Shown in pieces: positions 8,242 to 15,811 of a DNA stretch of 34,036 nt (its first letter is position 1; each line of letters opens with the position of its first letter). Origin of the DNA: Bacteroidota bacterium (lineage in GTDB: Bacteria > Bacteroidota > Bacteroidia > Flavobacteriales > Flavobacteriaceae); the NCBI GenBank assembly GCA_023390775.1, contig JAEWCF010000078.1:1-34036 (forward strand). The letters are read 5' to 3'. A model generated the notes under the pieces. The model was not told the origin of the DNA. It saw only the letters and a program-made list of their open reading frames with translations, and made no database searches. The position numbers and the translations under genes were made by a program.

Positions 8242-8628
8242 CTATTTGTTCAGGATGCGGATGGAAACTACGGTCTCGATCGCCAGAAAAATTGCGAATA
8301 CGATAAAGAAGTTTAGCTTCTCAAACTCGTGCCCCGGTTCAAGTGCCGGGCGTACCATCAAATAAGCGGCCCCGGCCTTAAGGCAGGTCAGCAAAAGGAA
8401 AGCCTGGCCCACCGAATCGATATTCCGTCGACGGATGTAGAGCAATATGCCGACAATGATTACGGAGCAGATCCCAAAAAAGGCGTACACCATTTCCGGC
8501 GCCCTGAGGAAGGCACGTGTTTCTTCCCAGCGGCCCGTGAAATGCAGGATCGCAAAATGCAGGGCGAAGGCTATCGAAGCCACCACCAAAAGTTCGCCGA
8601 TGCGCGCCAATGAAGGGTTCCGTGTCAA
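8242..8628 (-). CDS. Four-helix membrane protein of the atp cluster (DUF6168-like)
   Basis: The protein is 128 residues with four predicted membrane helices (about 12-31, 46-65, 75-93 and 104-123) and little else. I associate this family (DUF6168, name recalled, not searched) with the position between atpZ and atpB in Flavobacteria. Size, number of helices, a Lys in the third helix (LTCLKAGAAYLM) and gene position all resemble AtpI, the accessory protein thought to aid c-ring assembly, but I see no clear sequence match. The only start at the expected place is TTG at 8628, overlapping the atpZ stop as TTGA. Function is inferred from context only. Confidence 0.75.
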   Translation of the reverse strand: MTRNPSLARIGELLVVASIAFALHFAILHFTGRWEETRAFLRAPEMVYAFFGICSVIIVGILLYIRRRNIDSVGQAFLLLTCLKAGAAYLMVRPALEPGHEFEKLNFFIVFAIFLAIETVVSIRILNK

Positions 8629-8846
8629 TCCTTTTTGTTGTTGATGTCCTTAAGCTGGCGGTTCAGGTTGTAGAAAGCGACCGCAACGCCAACAAGAGTG
8701 AGAATCTTTACATACAAATTATGGTCGTTCGGGTAATTGTCGTCGAGCCATCCGCCAAGCCAGGCGAATACAAATACGATGACGCCCATTTGGATGGGGA
8801 TCGTGATCAGGGCGAGCCATTTGGTTTCAGATCCTTTCCGGGGCAT
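8625..8846 (-). CDS. atpZ: AtpZ/AtpI-family ATP synthase accessory protein
   Basis: The protein is 73 residues with two membrane helices (about 10-31 and 44-62). The first ends in the family motif GGWLDD, and the second is followed by a short basic/charged tail (LNRQLKDINNKKD). AtpZ-type proteins are encoded upstream of F-ATPase genes and have been linked to assembly of the enzyme and to divalent cation movement. The start (ATG 8846) lies inside the bactofilin gene, giving a 20-base overlap, and the stop overlaps the start of the next gene. Such tight packing suggests translational coupling. Confidence 0.85.
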   Translation of the reverse strand: MPRKGSETKWLALITIPIQMGVIVFVFAWLGGWLDDNYPNDHNLYVKILTLVGVAVAFYNLNRQLKDINNKKD

Positions 8847-9234
8847 GTTGTTGGGTGCTTTCTGGAAGTACCGATGCCTTGTGGCTTCGCATTACGCAAG
8901 TCGCGCTGAAATCGGCTCCGGGCTCCACCGAAAGTTTGCCCACGGTCACCTCGCCATGGATCGAAGCCTTGTTCTTGACATTGAGCATCTCGGCCACTTG
9001 AATCCGGCCCTCGAACCGTCCCTCGATGTCGGCGTTTTTGCAGATGATATCGCCCTTGACCGATCCCGCGGGCCCAATGACGATTTTTCCGTTTGATTTG
9101 AAATTGCCCACCAGTTCACCATCCAGCCTGAAATCGGCATGCGAGAGGATGTCCCCCTTGATGGAAGTTCCCTCGACGATCCTGTTGGTCTTCCCCAATA
9201 GGTCGGTGTAGGATTTCGGGCTTTTCTCGAACAT
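8827..9234 (-). CDS. Bactofilin (polymer-forming cytoskeletal protein)
   Basis: The protein is 135 residues. After a short N-terminal tail, residues about 17-115 show the bactofilin (DUF583) pattern of short beta strands with repeated Gly and hydrophobic residues: VEGTSIKGDI, FRLDGELVGNF, GKIVIGPAGSVKGDI, CKNADIEGRFEG, EMLNVKNKASIHGEV, GKLSVEPGADFSATC. These form a right-handed beta-helix that polymerises into filaments without nucleotide, often linked to the inner membrane, cell shape or wall enzymes. The C-terminal tail of about 20 residues is not conserved in kind. It sits two bases after porW/sprE and overlaps atpZ by 20 bases, so it links a motility/secretion gene with ATP synthase genes. 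Confidence 0.9.
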   Translation of the reverse strand: MFEKSPKSYTDLLGKTNRIVEGTSIKGDILSHADFRLDGELVGNFKSNGKIVIGPAGSVKGDIICKNADIEGRFEGRIQVAEMLNVKNKASIHGEVTVGKLSVEPGADFSATCVMRSHKASVLPESTQQHAPERI

Positions 9235-9236
9235 GG

Positions 9237-12182
9237 TTATCGCTTTGGCTGCGGCATTCCCGGCGAAGGCGGCGGTCCGCCAAATTGCCCCGGCGGCATG
9301 GCCTGCTCGTTTGGATTTCCGGGCCTTGGTTGGTTGCGGTTGGGAAACTGGTTCTGCATTTGGTTTTGCTGCTGAACCGGTTGTCCCGGCTTTGCGGGAG
9401 CGGCTCCCGGTGTCTGGTTCTTGGCCGGCACCTGGTTTTCCTTAGGGCCAACGGCGCCACGCGGGGTCGGCGAAGTAACCTGTTTGACCGGCGGAGTGAA
9501 AGGCAACTGGTTGGTCACCGATACGTCGCTGAACTGAGGGTTCGCCAGATATTCCGCCAGGTTCTTCTTCATCTGGACAATCTCGTAATTCTGTCCCGAG
9601 ATCACGATCGGCTCATCCGGAAACTTATATTCCTTGACTTCCCTGAGGATCGTCGCGATGTTTTTGGCCAGGTCCTCCGAAAGCATCCCGTGGATCACCA
9701 CGAAATTCTCGGTTTCGGTGTAGATATCGAAAGAGGTGGTCAGCCTGTCGATCTTGCGGTCGGTTGTGAATTTCTTGATCTTCTCCAGCATGTTCTTGAC
9801 ATTTGGCGCGTCGATGCTCTTGGCCCGATAGAGGATTTTCCAGCTGGTACTTTCGGCCTTGGAGAACTGCAGATTGGCCAGCGCCGGGATTTCCTTGCCC
9901 AATAATGCCTCCGCCTGTTTGCCTTCGGGCGACGAAGGATAATTGAGCGCGACAAAATTCAGCGCCTTGCGGTATTCCTCGATGCCGCGCAGTTTGCCGA
10001 TGGTGTGCGCCTTGAGCAATTCGAATTTTGAGACAATCTCGTCTCCCGTGTATTGTTCGGTGGCTATCTCCGCCGCCGACAGGACATTCTTGTAATCCCC
10101 CGCAAGATATTGCTTGTAAAGCGCATCATAGGAGGCTTCGGGAGCCAGCGTCGCACTGCTTTCGGAATTGGTGCTGCCCAAAATCTGCGCATAACGCGAA
10201 TCGGGGAACTGCCCGATGATCCGGCCTTTCATGTCAGCGGCCTTGGAGGGATCGATGATTTCGTAGATCTTGTACAGGTTGTACATCGAGGGCAGCACGA
10301 GCCGCTCTTCGGGATTCGAAGCCAGAAGCGCTTCGAGCTTGTCCGCGGCCCTTTGGTATTCCCTGAATTTCTCCTTGTAGATGACACCGAGCTGGTAGTA
10401 CGCAAAATTCCTCTCACGGGTCAGGCTGTCGAGCACCTTGTGGTCGGTCGGGATTTGTTGCAGATAAAAATCGGCCGAATACCGCAGCTCTTCAGCCTGT
10501 GCCAACGCCGCCGAATCCTTCGTTGTTGTTTCTGACTCGGAACCTTCCCTGGAGGCAGTCGCATTGCCCGATCTTTGTGCCGACGTGCGCCAATTGTGCG
10601 CCAGCGCCCGGTCTCCCCAATATTTCCGGAATTCCGCCTTTCCGAAGGCAACCGTGGTAGGATTGTAGAAATAGAAGTCACTTTGAATTCCGCCCGTGGC
10701 CGCTGTCCCGGCCATTGTCGGAATGTTCGGCCCCGGATTCTTGCCGCCCGAAACCCCGCGCCCCGAAGTTGCATCGCCTTTTGGGACATTTTCGGCCAAA
10801 ACGGCGCTCTTGGGATCGCCGCCTCCGGTCATGTTCGCGGCCTCTGCGGCAAGTTTGGCCGCAAGCTCTTTCTTGCGTGCATCGTCTTTCTTGAGCTTCT
10901 CTATATAATCCTCATAATATTTTCTCCTGGCGGGTTCGTCCATCGCCACAACGTCGAGGATGCTGTCGTTGGCGGTTGCGATCCCTTCGTATTTGATCAC
11001 GTCTTCGAGATTGTCGCGCTTCTTGCGAATGGCCTTGTACTCGCGTGAACGGGCGTTGAGCTGGGTCAGCGTCGAATCATAATACTGGCCTGCCGCGACA
11101 TACCGGGCTTCATTGAAATTGATGTCGGCGAGGTTCCGGTAGTTGGATGCGACGAGGTACGTGTTTTCATTTTTGTACTTGAGCGAAGCCTCGTAATATT
11201 TTCTCGCCTGGGCGTACTCCTTTCGTTTGTCATAGAAGAGCGCCATCTGGTGGTTCAGTGTTCCCAGATAAGGCCGATTCTCGCGGTCCTTCAGCAATTT
11301 GTTGAACTTCTTGACAAAGGCTGCCGTGTCGCCGGTTTTTGCATCGAACTGCAGGGCCTGCCGCGCATGTGCCTGGACCACGTACTGCCGCGGCGCCTTG
11401 CGCTTCATGTCAATGACTTCCTGAAAAACCGCATAGGCGCTGTCTTTATGGCCTTGTTCCTCATAAATCTGGCCGAGGATAAACCGATAACGGGCCTTCT
11501 CCTCATTCTTTTTGGTGAATTCGGTGGCGAGTTTGAGCTTGGCGACGGCGCTGTCGGGTTGCTCGAGATTGAGGAATGCTTCGGCGAGCATGGCGTTGGC
11601 ATCGGCAAAAATCTGGTCCTTGAACTTGATTTCCTTGAGAAGCTTGCGCAGATTGTTCACCGCGAGCTGATCGTTCTCCATCCGGATGTTGGTCTTCTCG
11701 CGCCAGACCTTGGCTTCGTAAATCTTGTCCGACGTCGGATACTTATAAAGAATGTAATTGAAGGCCTCGAGCGCCGGCACAAACCGATTGTCATAATACC
11801 GCGCCTTGCCCAGCATCAGGTGAGCTTCGTCCATCTGGGGATTTTTCTCGCTTCCGCCGATGTTCATCGAGTGTTTCTGGATCGCCTTGATCGCCTTGGT
11901 CTCGGCGCGTTCGAAATTGGCGTTGCGCACATCGCCCGGATTCATCGCGTCCTGCGCGGGTTGCATGCGCTCGACGGGCAGCCGTTCCCAAAAATTATCG
12001 GGAGCCAGTTGAAGTTCGGCAAGGCCCGCATCAAGTGCAAGTCCGCCATTGTAAAGGATGTTGTACTCGGTGCTCAGCGCATGGGAATTCCTGGATATGA
12101 AGGAGTTGCGCTTGGTTGAGCACGCGATCAAAAATACGGCGAAAGCAACGGCAAAGAAATATTTGAATATGCTGGTTTTCAA
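9237..12182 (-). CDS. sprE: PorW/SprE-type TPR lipoprotein of type IX secretion and gliding
   Basis: The protein is 981 residues. A signal peptide ends in the lipobox LIAC with Cys21 as the lipidated residue, followed by STKRNSFISRNSHALSTEYNILYNG, the start I know from PorW/SprE proteins. Residues about 40-400 and 590-790 are helical tetratricopeptide-like repeats. A linker at about 440-520 is Gly/Pro/Ala-rich. The last 85 residues are rich in Pro, Gln, Asn and Gly. PorW/SprE is needed for type IX secretion and for gliding in Flavobacterium, probably linking the inner-membrane motor to outer-membrane rings. No ATG is available; the start is TTG at 12182, the first start codon in the open frame. 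Its place just upstream of bactofilin and the atp genes agrees with flavobacterial gene order as I recall it. Confidence 0.9.
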   Translation of the reverse strand: MKTSIFKYFFAVAFAVFLIACSTKRNSFISRNSHALSTEYNILYNGGLALDAGLAELQLAPDNFWERLPVERMQPAQDAMNPGDVRNANFERAETKAIKAIQKHSMNIGGSEKNPQMDEAHLMLGKARYYDNRFVPALEAFNYILYKYPTSDKIYEAKVWREKTNIRMENDQLAVNNLRKLLKEIKFKDQIFADANAMLAEAFLNLEQPDSAVAKLKLATEFTKKNEEKARYRFILGQIYEEQGHKDSAYAVFQEVIDMKRKAPRQYVVQAHARQALQFDAKTGDTAAFVKKFNKLLKDRENRPYLGTLNHQMALFYDKRKEYAQARKYYEASLKYKNENTYLVASNYRNLADINFNEARYVAAGQYYDSTLTQLNARSREYKAIRKKRDNLEDVIKYEGIATANDSILDVVAMDEPARRKYYEDYIEKLKKDDARKKELAAKLAAEAANMTGGGDPKSAVLAENVPKGDATSGRGVSGGKNPGPNIPTMAGTAATGGIQSDFYFYNPTTVAFGKAEFRKYWGDRALAHNWRTSAQRSGNATASREGSESETTTKDSAALAQAEELRYSADFYLQQIPTDHKVLDSLTRERNFAYYQLGVIYKEKFREYQRAADKLEALLASNPEERLVLPSMYNLYKIYEIIDPSKAADMKGRIIGQFPDSRYAQILGSTNSESSATLAPEASYDALYKQYLAGDYKNVLSAAEIATEQYTGDEIVSKFELLKAHTIGKLRGIEEYRKALNFVALNYPSSPEGKQAEALLGKEIPALANLQFSKAESTSWKILYRAKSIDAPNVKNMLEKIKKFTTDRKIDRLTTSFDIYTETENFVVIHGMLSEDLAKNIATILREVKEYKFPDEPIVISGQNYEIVQMKKNLAEYLANPQFSDVSVTNQLPFTPPVKQVTSPTPRGAVGPKENQVPAKNQTPGAAPAKPGQPVQQQNQMQNQFPNRNQPRPGNPNEQAMPPGQFGGPPPSPGMPQPKR

Positions 12183-12238
12183 TGTGGAAGCAATTTGTAT
12201 TCTAAACTTTTCAAAGCAAAATTTAGTATAATGACTGG

Positions 12239-12268
12239 TAAAAATACCATTCTTTTTGACACTGCAAA
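12239..12268 (-). promoter_or_regulatory. Possible porW/sprE promoter
   Basis: On the minus strand TTTG (12268-12265), 18 bases, then TATTTTTA (12246-12239) fits the Bacteroidota pattern with one mismatch in the last base of TAnnTTTG. It would give a leader of about 50 bases. The -7 element lies in the GGTAAAAATACC palindrome. Confidence 0.35.
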
Positions 12269-12381
12269 CATAACCCGAATTTTTTTGGGGCCACTGCCCG
12301 CGGGGGGATCGCTTAAAAATTGAAGCGCCGCATACAGATGCCCGTTACCCGATTCCAAACCGCCGACCGGGGCATTTTTAT

Positions 12382-12389
12382 TATTTTTG
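12382..12389 (+). promoter_or_regulatory. Possible -7 element for the ferredoxin reductase gene
   Basis: TATTTTTG matches TAnnTTTG and lies 15 bases before the ATG at 12405. No good TTG element is found at the proper distance upstream, so support is limited to the -7 box. Confidence 0.35.
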
Positions 12390-12404
12390 CTAAAAAGTCC
12401 AGGC

Positions 12405-13457
12405 ATGTCCACATTCTACAAACTTTCCATAAAAGAGGTCAGGCGCGAGACGCCGCACGCGGTCTCGGTTGAGTTCAATGTTCCCCTAGAATTCCGCGAT
12501 TATTATAAATTCGTTGCCGGCCAATACGTTACGCTCAAGCTTACGCTGGACGGAGAGGAAATCCGCCGCGCGTATTCCATATGCTCGTCGCCCGAAAGCG
12601 GTGAGTTGCGCATCGCCATCAAGTCGGTTGGGCAAGGCGCGTTTTCCACTTTCGCCAACACGCAACTCAAGGCAGGCGACGTCGTCGAGGTGGGCACACC
12701 CGAGGGCAAATTCACTTTTGAACCCGATCCCGAGAGAATGCGCAATTACGCCGCATTTGCCGCCGGCAGCGGAATCACACCGGTCATGTCGATCCTGCAA
12801 TCGGTACTGGAAAGCGAGCCCGAAAGTACTTTCGTCCTTGTGTACGGAAATAAATCACCGGAGGAAACCATCTTCCACGACAAATTGCACGAGCTACAGT
12901 TGCAGTATACGGGAAGGTTGTTCGTGCATTACGTCTTCAGCCAGGTTCGCGCCGGCCAGGAACTCTTTGGAAGGATTGAAAAATCGACGGTCAATTTTGT
13001 CCTCAACAACCGCCACCAGGAAAAGGAATTTGCCAAGTTTTACCTCTGCGGCCCGGAGGAAATGATCAACACCGTCAGCAACGTGCTCCGGGAACACAAC
13101 ATCCGCGAAAAAGACATTCGGTTTGAGTTGTTTTTTGCGCCAAAGGCCGAGAGTGAAATCGATGCGTCGCTTCAGGGCCACACGAAAATAAAGGTCATTG
13201 TGGATGGCGACGAGACGGTTTTTGAGATGTCGCAAAAACAGACCCTTCTCGAGGCCGCGCTCAAACAGGGGCTTGACGCGCCGTACTCGTGCCAGGGCGG
13301 AATCTGCAGCAGTTGCATCGCCAGGATTCAGGAAGGAAGCGCCGAGATGAAGAAGAATACGATTTTGACCGACGGCGAAATTGCCCAGGGACTGATCCTG
13401 ACTTGCCAGGCGCATCCCACATCGGCCGAAATCACGGTGGATTACGACGACGTCTGA
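12405..13457 (+). CDS. PaaE-type flavin oxidoreductase with C-terminal 2Fe-2S ferredoxin domain
   Basis: The protein is 350 residues. Residues 1-105 form the FAD-binding barrel (RAYSICSSP at 55-63 contacts the flavin). Residues 110-245 form the NAD(P)-binding domain (GSGITPV at 121-127, YLCGPEEM at 213-220). Residues 260-350 form a plant-type ferredoxin domain with cluster ligands C296, C301, C304 and C334. Such proteins pass electrons from NAD(P)H through FAD to the 2Fe-2S centre; PaaE feeds phenylacetyl-CoA epoxidase, but no paa oxygenase genes are present here, so the partner may be another oxygenase or desaturase. The start at 12405 (MSTFYKLSIKEV) is chosen over a TTG 18 bases upstream, which falls in the likely promoter. 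Its 3' end overlaps the convergent GT9 gene by 16 bases. Confidence 0.92.
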   Translation: MSTFYKLSIKEVRRETPHAVSVEFNVPLEFRDYYKFVAGQYVTLKLTLDGEEIRRAYSICSSPESGELRIAIKSVGQGAFSTFANTQLKAGDVVEVGTPEGKFTFEPDPERMRNYAAFAAGSGITPVMSILQSVLESEPESTFVLVYGNKSPEETIFHDKLHELQLQYTGRLFVHYVFSQVRAGQELFGRIEKSTVNFVLNNRHQEKEFAKFYLCGPEEMINTVSNVLREHNIREKDIRFELFFAPKAESEIDASLQGHTKIKVIVDGDETVFEMSQKQTLLEAALKQGLDAPYSCQGGICSSCIARIQEGSAEMKKNTILTDGEIAQGLILTCQAHPTSAEITVDYDDV

Positions 13458-14491
13458 TCCAGGATTTCCCTTATTTTATCGGAGACGGATTTGGGCGAAA
13501 TGGTTCGCATCGCATCCTCATATCCCTTGACTTTCTTGTTTCCGTAGATCGAGGTGGGAAGCATCGGGTATTTTTCGCGGTCCGAGGTCAGGGCGTTTGA
13601 AAGCGGCTGGTTGAACGGCGCGAATCCCGCATACGGATGCGTCGCCCCCCAAAGGGTAACCGTCGGTACCCCAAACATCGCCGCCAGGTGCGCGTTCCCC
13701 GAGTCCATCGAGAGCATCGCATCGAGGTTGGAGATGAGCTCGAGTTCGCGCGAGAAGCTGAGCTTTCCGGCCACGATGGTAATGTTTTGGTGGCCTTCGC
13801 CGAATTTTTCCAGCTGTCGGATTTCATCGGCACCAGCGCCAAACAAAAAGATTTTCACATTCGCCGATGCAATATCGGTGACGACTTGCTGCATCAGGTC
13901 AAAGGGATAAACTTTGCCGGGATGCTTGGCAAACGGCGCGATCCCGATCCATTTTCCCGCTTTTACCTCCGTAATGTTTAAAACGTCGGCCGAAAGTTCA
14001 CGACGAGGCAATGCACCCGCTTTCGACATGTCGACGGGATACCCCATATCGGCGAAGACCGTGGCATATCGCTGCGTGACGGGCGTGAGCGGTGCAAATT
14101 TCTTATTTGTGGGACGCGTGAGCGCCGTTCGTGCCGATCGGTCCTTGTCCAACGTGGCGACCGTTATCCCCGAGAGCCGCAACAATAGGGAAATGACATG
14201 TGACCGAAGCACGTTGTGCAAATCGGCGAACCCGTCTACCCCTCGGTCCTTCAGATCGTGCGAAAGTTGCAGCAGGCCGGGAAGTTTTTTGTGCTTTCCC
14301 TGCAGGTCGGCCGCAAGAAATTCGGTGTTTTCCAGACCCTCGAACATCGGTTTAAAAAATGGACGCGACACCATTGTGATGCGGAGTTCGGGGTACTGTT
14401 GCGAGAGCGCGTAAAGTACGGGAACGGTCATGGCCACGTCGCCCAATGCCGATAGCCGGATGGCCGCGATATGGCGAAGCGTGACGGGCAA
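13442..14491 (-). CDS. Glycosyltransferase family 9 (ADP-heptose:LPS heptosyltransferase-like)
   Basis: The protein is 349 residues, the normal length for GT9. The N-terminus IAAIRLSALGDVAMTVPVLYAL (8-29) is the family's acceptor-side Rossmann motif. The C-terminal donor-binding domain has WIGIAPFAKHPGKVYP (181-196), DSGNAHLAA (263-271) and WGATHP (281-286). GT9 enzymes add heptose or related sugars to the LPS inner core on the cytoplasmic face of the inner membrane. The only start near the conserved N-terminus is TTG at 14491. One base separates it from the stop of the DUF4254 gene, so both are probably one transcript. The 3' end overlaps the convergent reductase gene. Confidence 0.9.
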   Translation of the reverse strand: MPVTLRHIAAIRLSALGDVAMTVPVLYALSQQYPELRITMVSRPFFKPMFEGLENTEFLAADLQGKHKKLPGLLQLSHDLKDRGVDGFADLHNVLRSHVISLLLRLSGITVATLDKDRSARTALTRPTNKKFAPLTPVTQRYATVFADMGYPVDMSKAGALPRRELSADVLNITEVKAGKWIGIAPFAKHPGKVYPFDLMQQVVTDIASANVKIFLFGAGADEIRQLEKFGEGHQNITIVAGKLSFSRELELISNLDAMLSMDSGNAHLAAMFGVPTVTLWGATHPYAGFAPFNQPLSNALTSDREKYPMLPTSIYGNKKVKGYEDAMRTISPKSVSDKIREILDQTSS

Positions 14492-14492
14492 C

Positions 14493-15098
14493 CTATTTCT
14501 TGTTTTGATAAAGCACCGGGTTCAGCGCCTCATCATTGTACATCTTCATCTGCCGGTAAACCTTCATGTATTTGTCTCCCGATGCGATGTCTGCCAGCAA
14601 ATCATCGATCGCGGTCGCGAGGTCCTTGCGCTGCTCGAGCAGGATGTCAAGCTTGGCCTGACAGGCGGCGCGGTGTTCCGGAGAAGCCTCGGCACGGACG
14701 GCCTCCTCGCGCATGTGGTGGATCTTGAGCGCCAAAATAGAGAAACGGTCGATGGCCCACGCGGGGCTTTCGGAATTGATCTTCGCCGTCTCCTTTGGCT
14801 GTACGTCCTTATACTTCTGCAGGAAATAACTGTCAATGTATTCCACCATGTCGGTACGCTCCTGGTTGAAGGCGTCGATCCTGCGTTTGAGCGCGAGTGC
14901 GGCGACGGGATCGATCTGCGGGTCGCGGATCAGGTCCTCAAAGTGCCACTGGACCGTGTCGATCCAATTCTTGAGGTACAACAGATGCTCGATCTTTTCT
15001 TTGGGATACGGATTGCTGACCGGCTGGTCCACGTTGTCATGGACGTGATAGTCTTTTATCGACTGCTCAAAAACCTGGAAGGCGAGTTGTGAAAACAT
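14493..15098 (-). CDS. DUF4254 family protein
   Basis: The protein is 201 residues, soluble, mostly helical and rich in charged residues, with no signal peptide. The opening (FSQLAFQVFEQSIKDYHVHDNV) and the middle (NSESPAWAIDRFSILALKIHHMREEA, about 108-133) match what I recall of DUF4254, a family of unknown function found in Bacteroidota next to GT9 genes. That pairing is seen here, with one base between the genes and DUF4254 first. A role in LPS core assembly or in helping the heptosyltransferase is an inference from this linkage. The ATG at 15098 is about 17 bases past a TATCTTTG promoter element. Confidence 0.82.
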   Translation of the reverse strand: MFSQLAFQVFEQSIKDYHVHDNVDQPVSNPYPKEKIEHLLYLKNWIDTVQWHFEDLIRDPQIDPVAALALKRRIDAFNQERTDMVEYIDSYFLQKYKDVQPKETAKINSESPAWAIDRFSILALKIHHMREEAVRAEASPEHRAACQAKLDILLEQRKDLATAIDDLLADIASGDKYMKVYRQMKMYNDEALNPVLYQNKK

Positions 15099-15114
15099 AG
15101 CGCGGGTTAAAAGG

Positions 15115-15122
15115 CAAAGATA
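15115..15122 (-). promoter_or_regulatory. -7 element for DUF4254-GT9
   Basis: On the minus strand TATCTTTG matches TAnnTTTG exactly and lies 16 bases before the DUF4254 ATG. The -33 position reads TTTTC rather than TTTG. In the 59-base gap shared with upp, no equally good element is seen for upp; TACTTTTA at 15130-15137 on the plus strand is a weaker match. Confidence 0.45.
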
Positions 15123-15157
15123 CTTTTTATACTTTTATCCCCGAAAACTTTTTCCCC

Positions 15158-15811
15158 ATGCACATCCACCACCTGTCACAGCAGGACAGCATTCTTCATC
15201 ATTTTTTGGGTCAGATCCGTGAGGTGGGTGTCCAGAACGACAGCATGCGCTTCAGGCGAAACATCGAGCGGATCGGAGAAATCATGGCCTACGAGATTTC
15301 CCGGACGCTTTCCTACAATGTCAGGCAGGTACCCACGCCGCTCGGCACAAAGGAAGTTTCGCAAATGGCCAAACGCGTGGTGCTATGTTCGGTGCTTCGG
15401 GCGGGATTGCCGCTGCACCTGGGTTTCCTGAACTATTTTGACGATGCCGAAAACGGTTTCATATCGGCGTTCCGGCACCATCCCAATCACGACGAACACT
15501 TCGACATCGTGGTGGAATACCAGGCCATTTCAGATATCAACGACAAAATACTCATGCTCGTGGACCCGATGCTGGCCACCGGCCAATCGCTTGTTGCCGT
15601 TTTCAAAAGGCTGATGGAACGCGGCACCCCGGCCGAAATCCACGTGGCGGTCGTAATCGCGGCCCCCGAAGGAATCCAACATCTGCAAAATCATTTGCCG
15701 GACAATTGCCATCTCTGGGTGGCGTCGATCGACGAAAGACTCAACGAAAGGCAGTATATCGTACCGGGACTTGGCGACGCCGGCGACCTGGCCTACGGAA
15801 TCAAGCTATGA
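15158..15811 (+). CDS. upp: Uracil phosphoribosyltransferase
   Basis: The protein is 217 residues. The enzyme makes UMP from uracil and PRPP in pyrimidine salvage. The PRPP loop is VDPMLATGQSL (135-145) and the uracil-binding C-terminus carries GLGDAGDLAYG (204-214), both standard for the family. Earlier, SVLRAGLPLHLGFLNYF (78-94) is the conserved segment that contains the RAGL motif. The start MHIHHLSQQDSILHHFLGQIR fits homologues. The stop overlaps the stop of the convergent DUF6427-like gene by 11 bases, with no terminator between. Confidence 0.96.
   Translation: MHIHHLSQQDSILHHFLGQIREVGVQNDSMRFRRNIERIGEIMAYEISRTLSYNVRQVPTPLGTKEVSQMAKRVVLCSVLRAGLPLHLGFLNYFDDAENGFISAFRHHPNHDEHFDIVVEYQAISDINDKILMLVDPMLATGQSLVAVFKRLMERGTPAEIHVAVVIAAPEGIQHLQNHLPDNCHLWVASIDERLNERQYIVPGLGDAGDLAYGIKL

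Larger units (their letters stand above)
12183..12404. other. Divergent intergenic region, porW/sprE and ferredoxin reductase
   Basis: This 222-base gap between two divergent genes is the largest in the window. The half near porW is A+T rich and contains a perfect small palindrome GGTAAAAATACC (12237-12248). The centre (12290-12320) is G+C rich. Weak promoter candidates for both directions are listed separately. A minus-strand reading of 77 codons across it has no recognisable features and is not called. Confidence 0.6.

Noticed and set aside
11250..12119. A 289-codon plus-strand reading antisense to porW/sprE
   Set aside because: It mirrors the lipoprotein gene; long antisense frames are common in G+C-rich genes, and the product shows no domain.
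12237..12248. GGTAAAAATACC palindrome as an operator
   Set aside because: The perfect arms are only four bases; it may be chance in A+T-rich sequence and no regulator gene is nearby.
12179..12412. A 77-codon minus-strand reading across the gap between porW/sprE and the ferredoxin reductase
   Set aside because: It overlaps the start regions of both neighbouring genes, has no recognisable domain or helix pattern, and covers the likely promoters.
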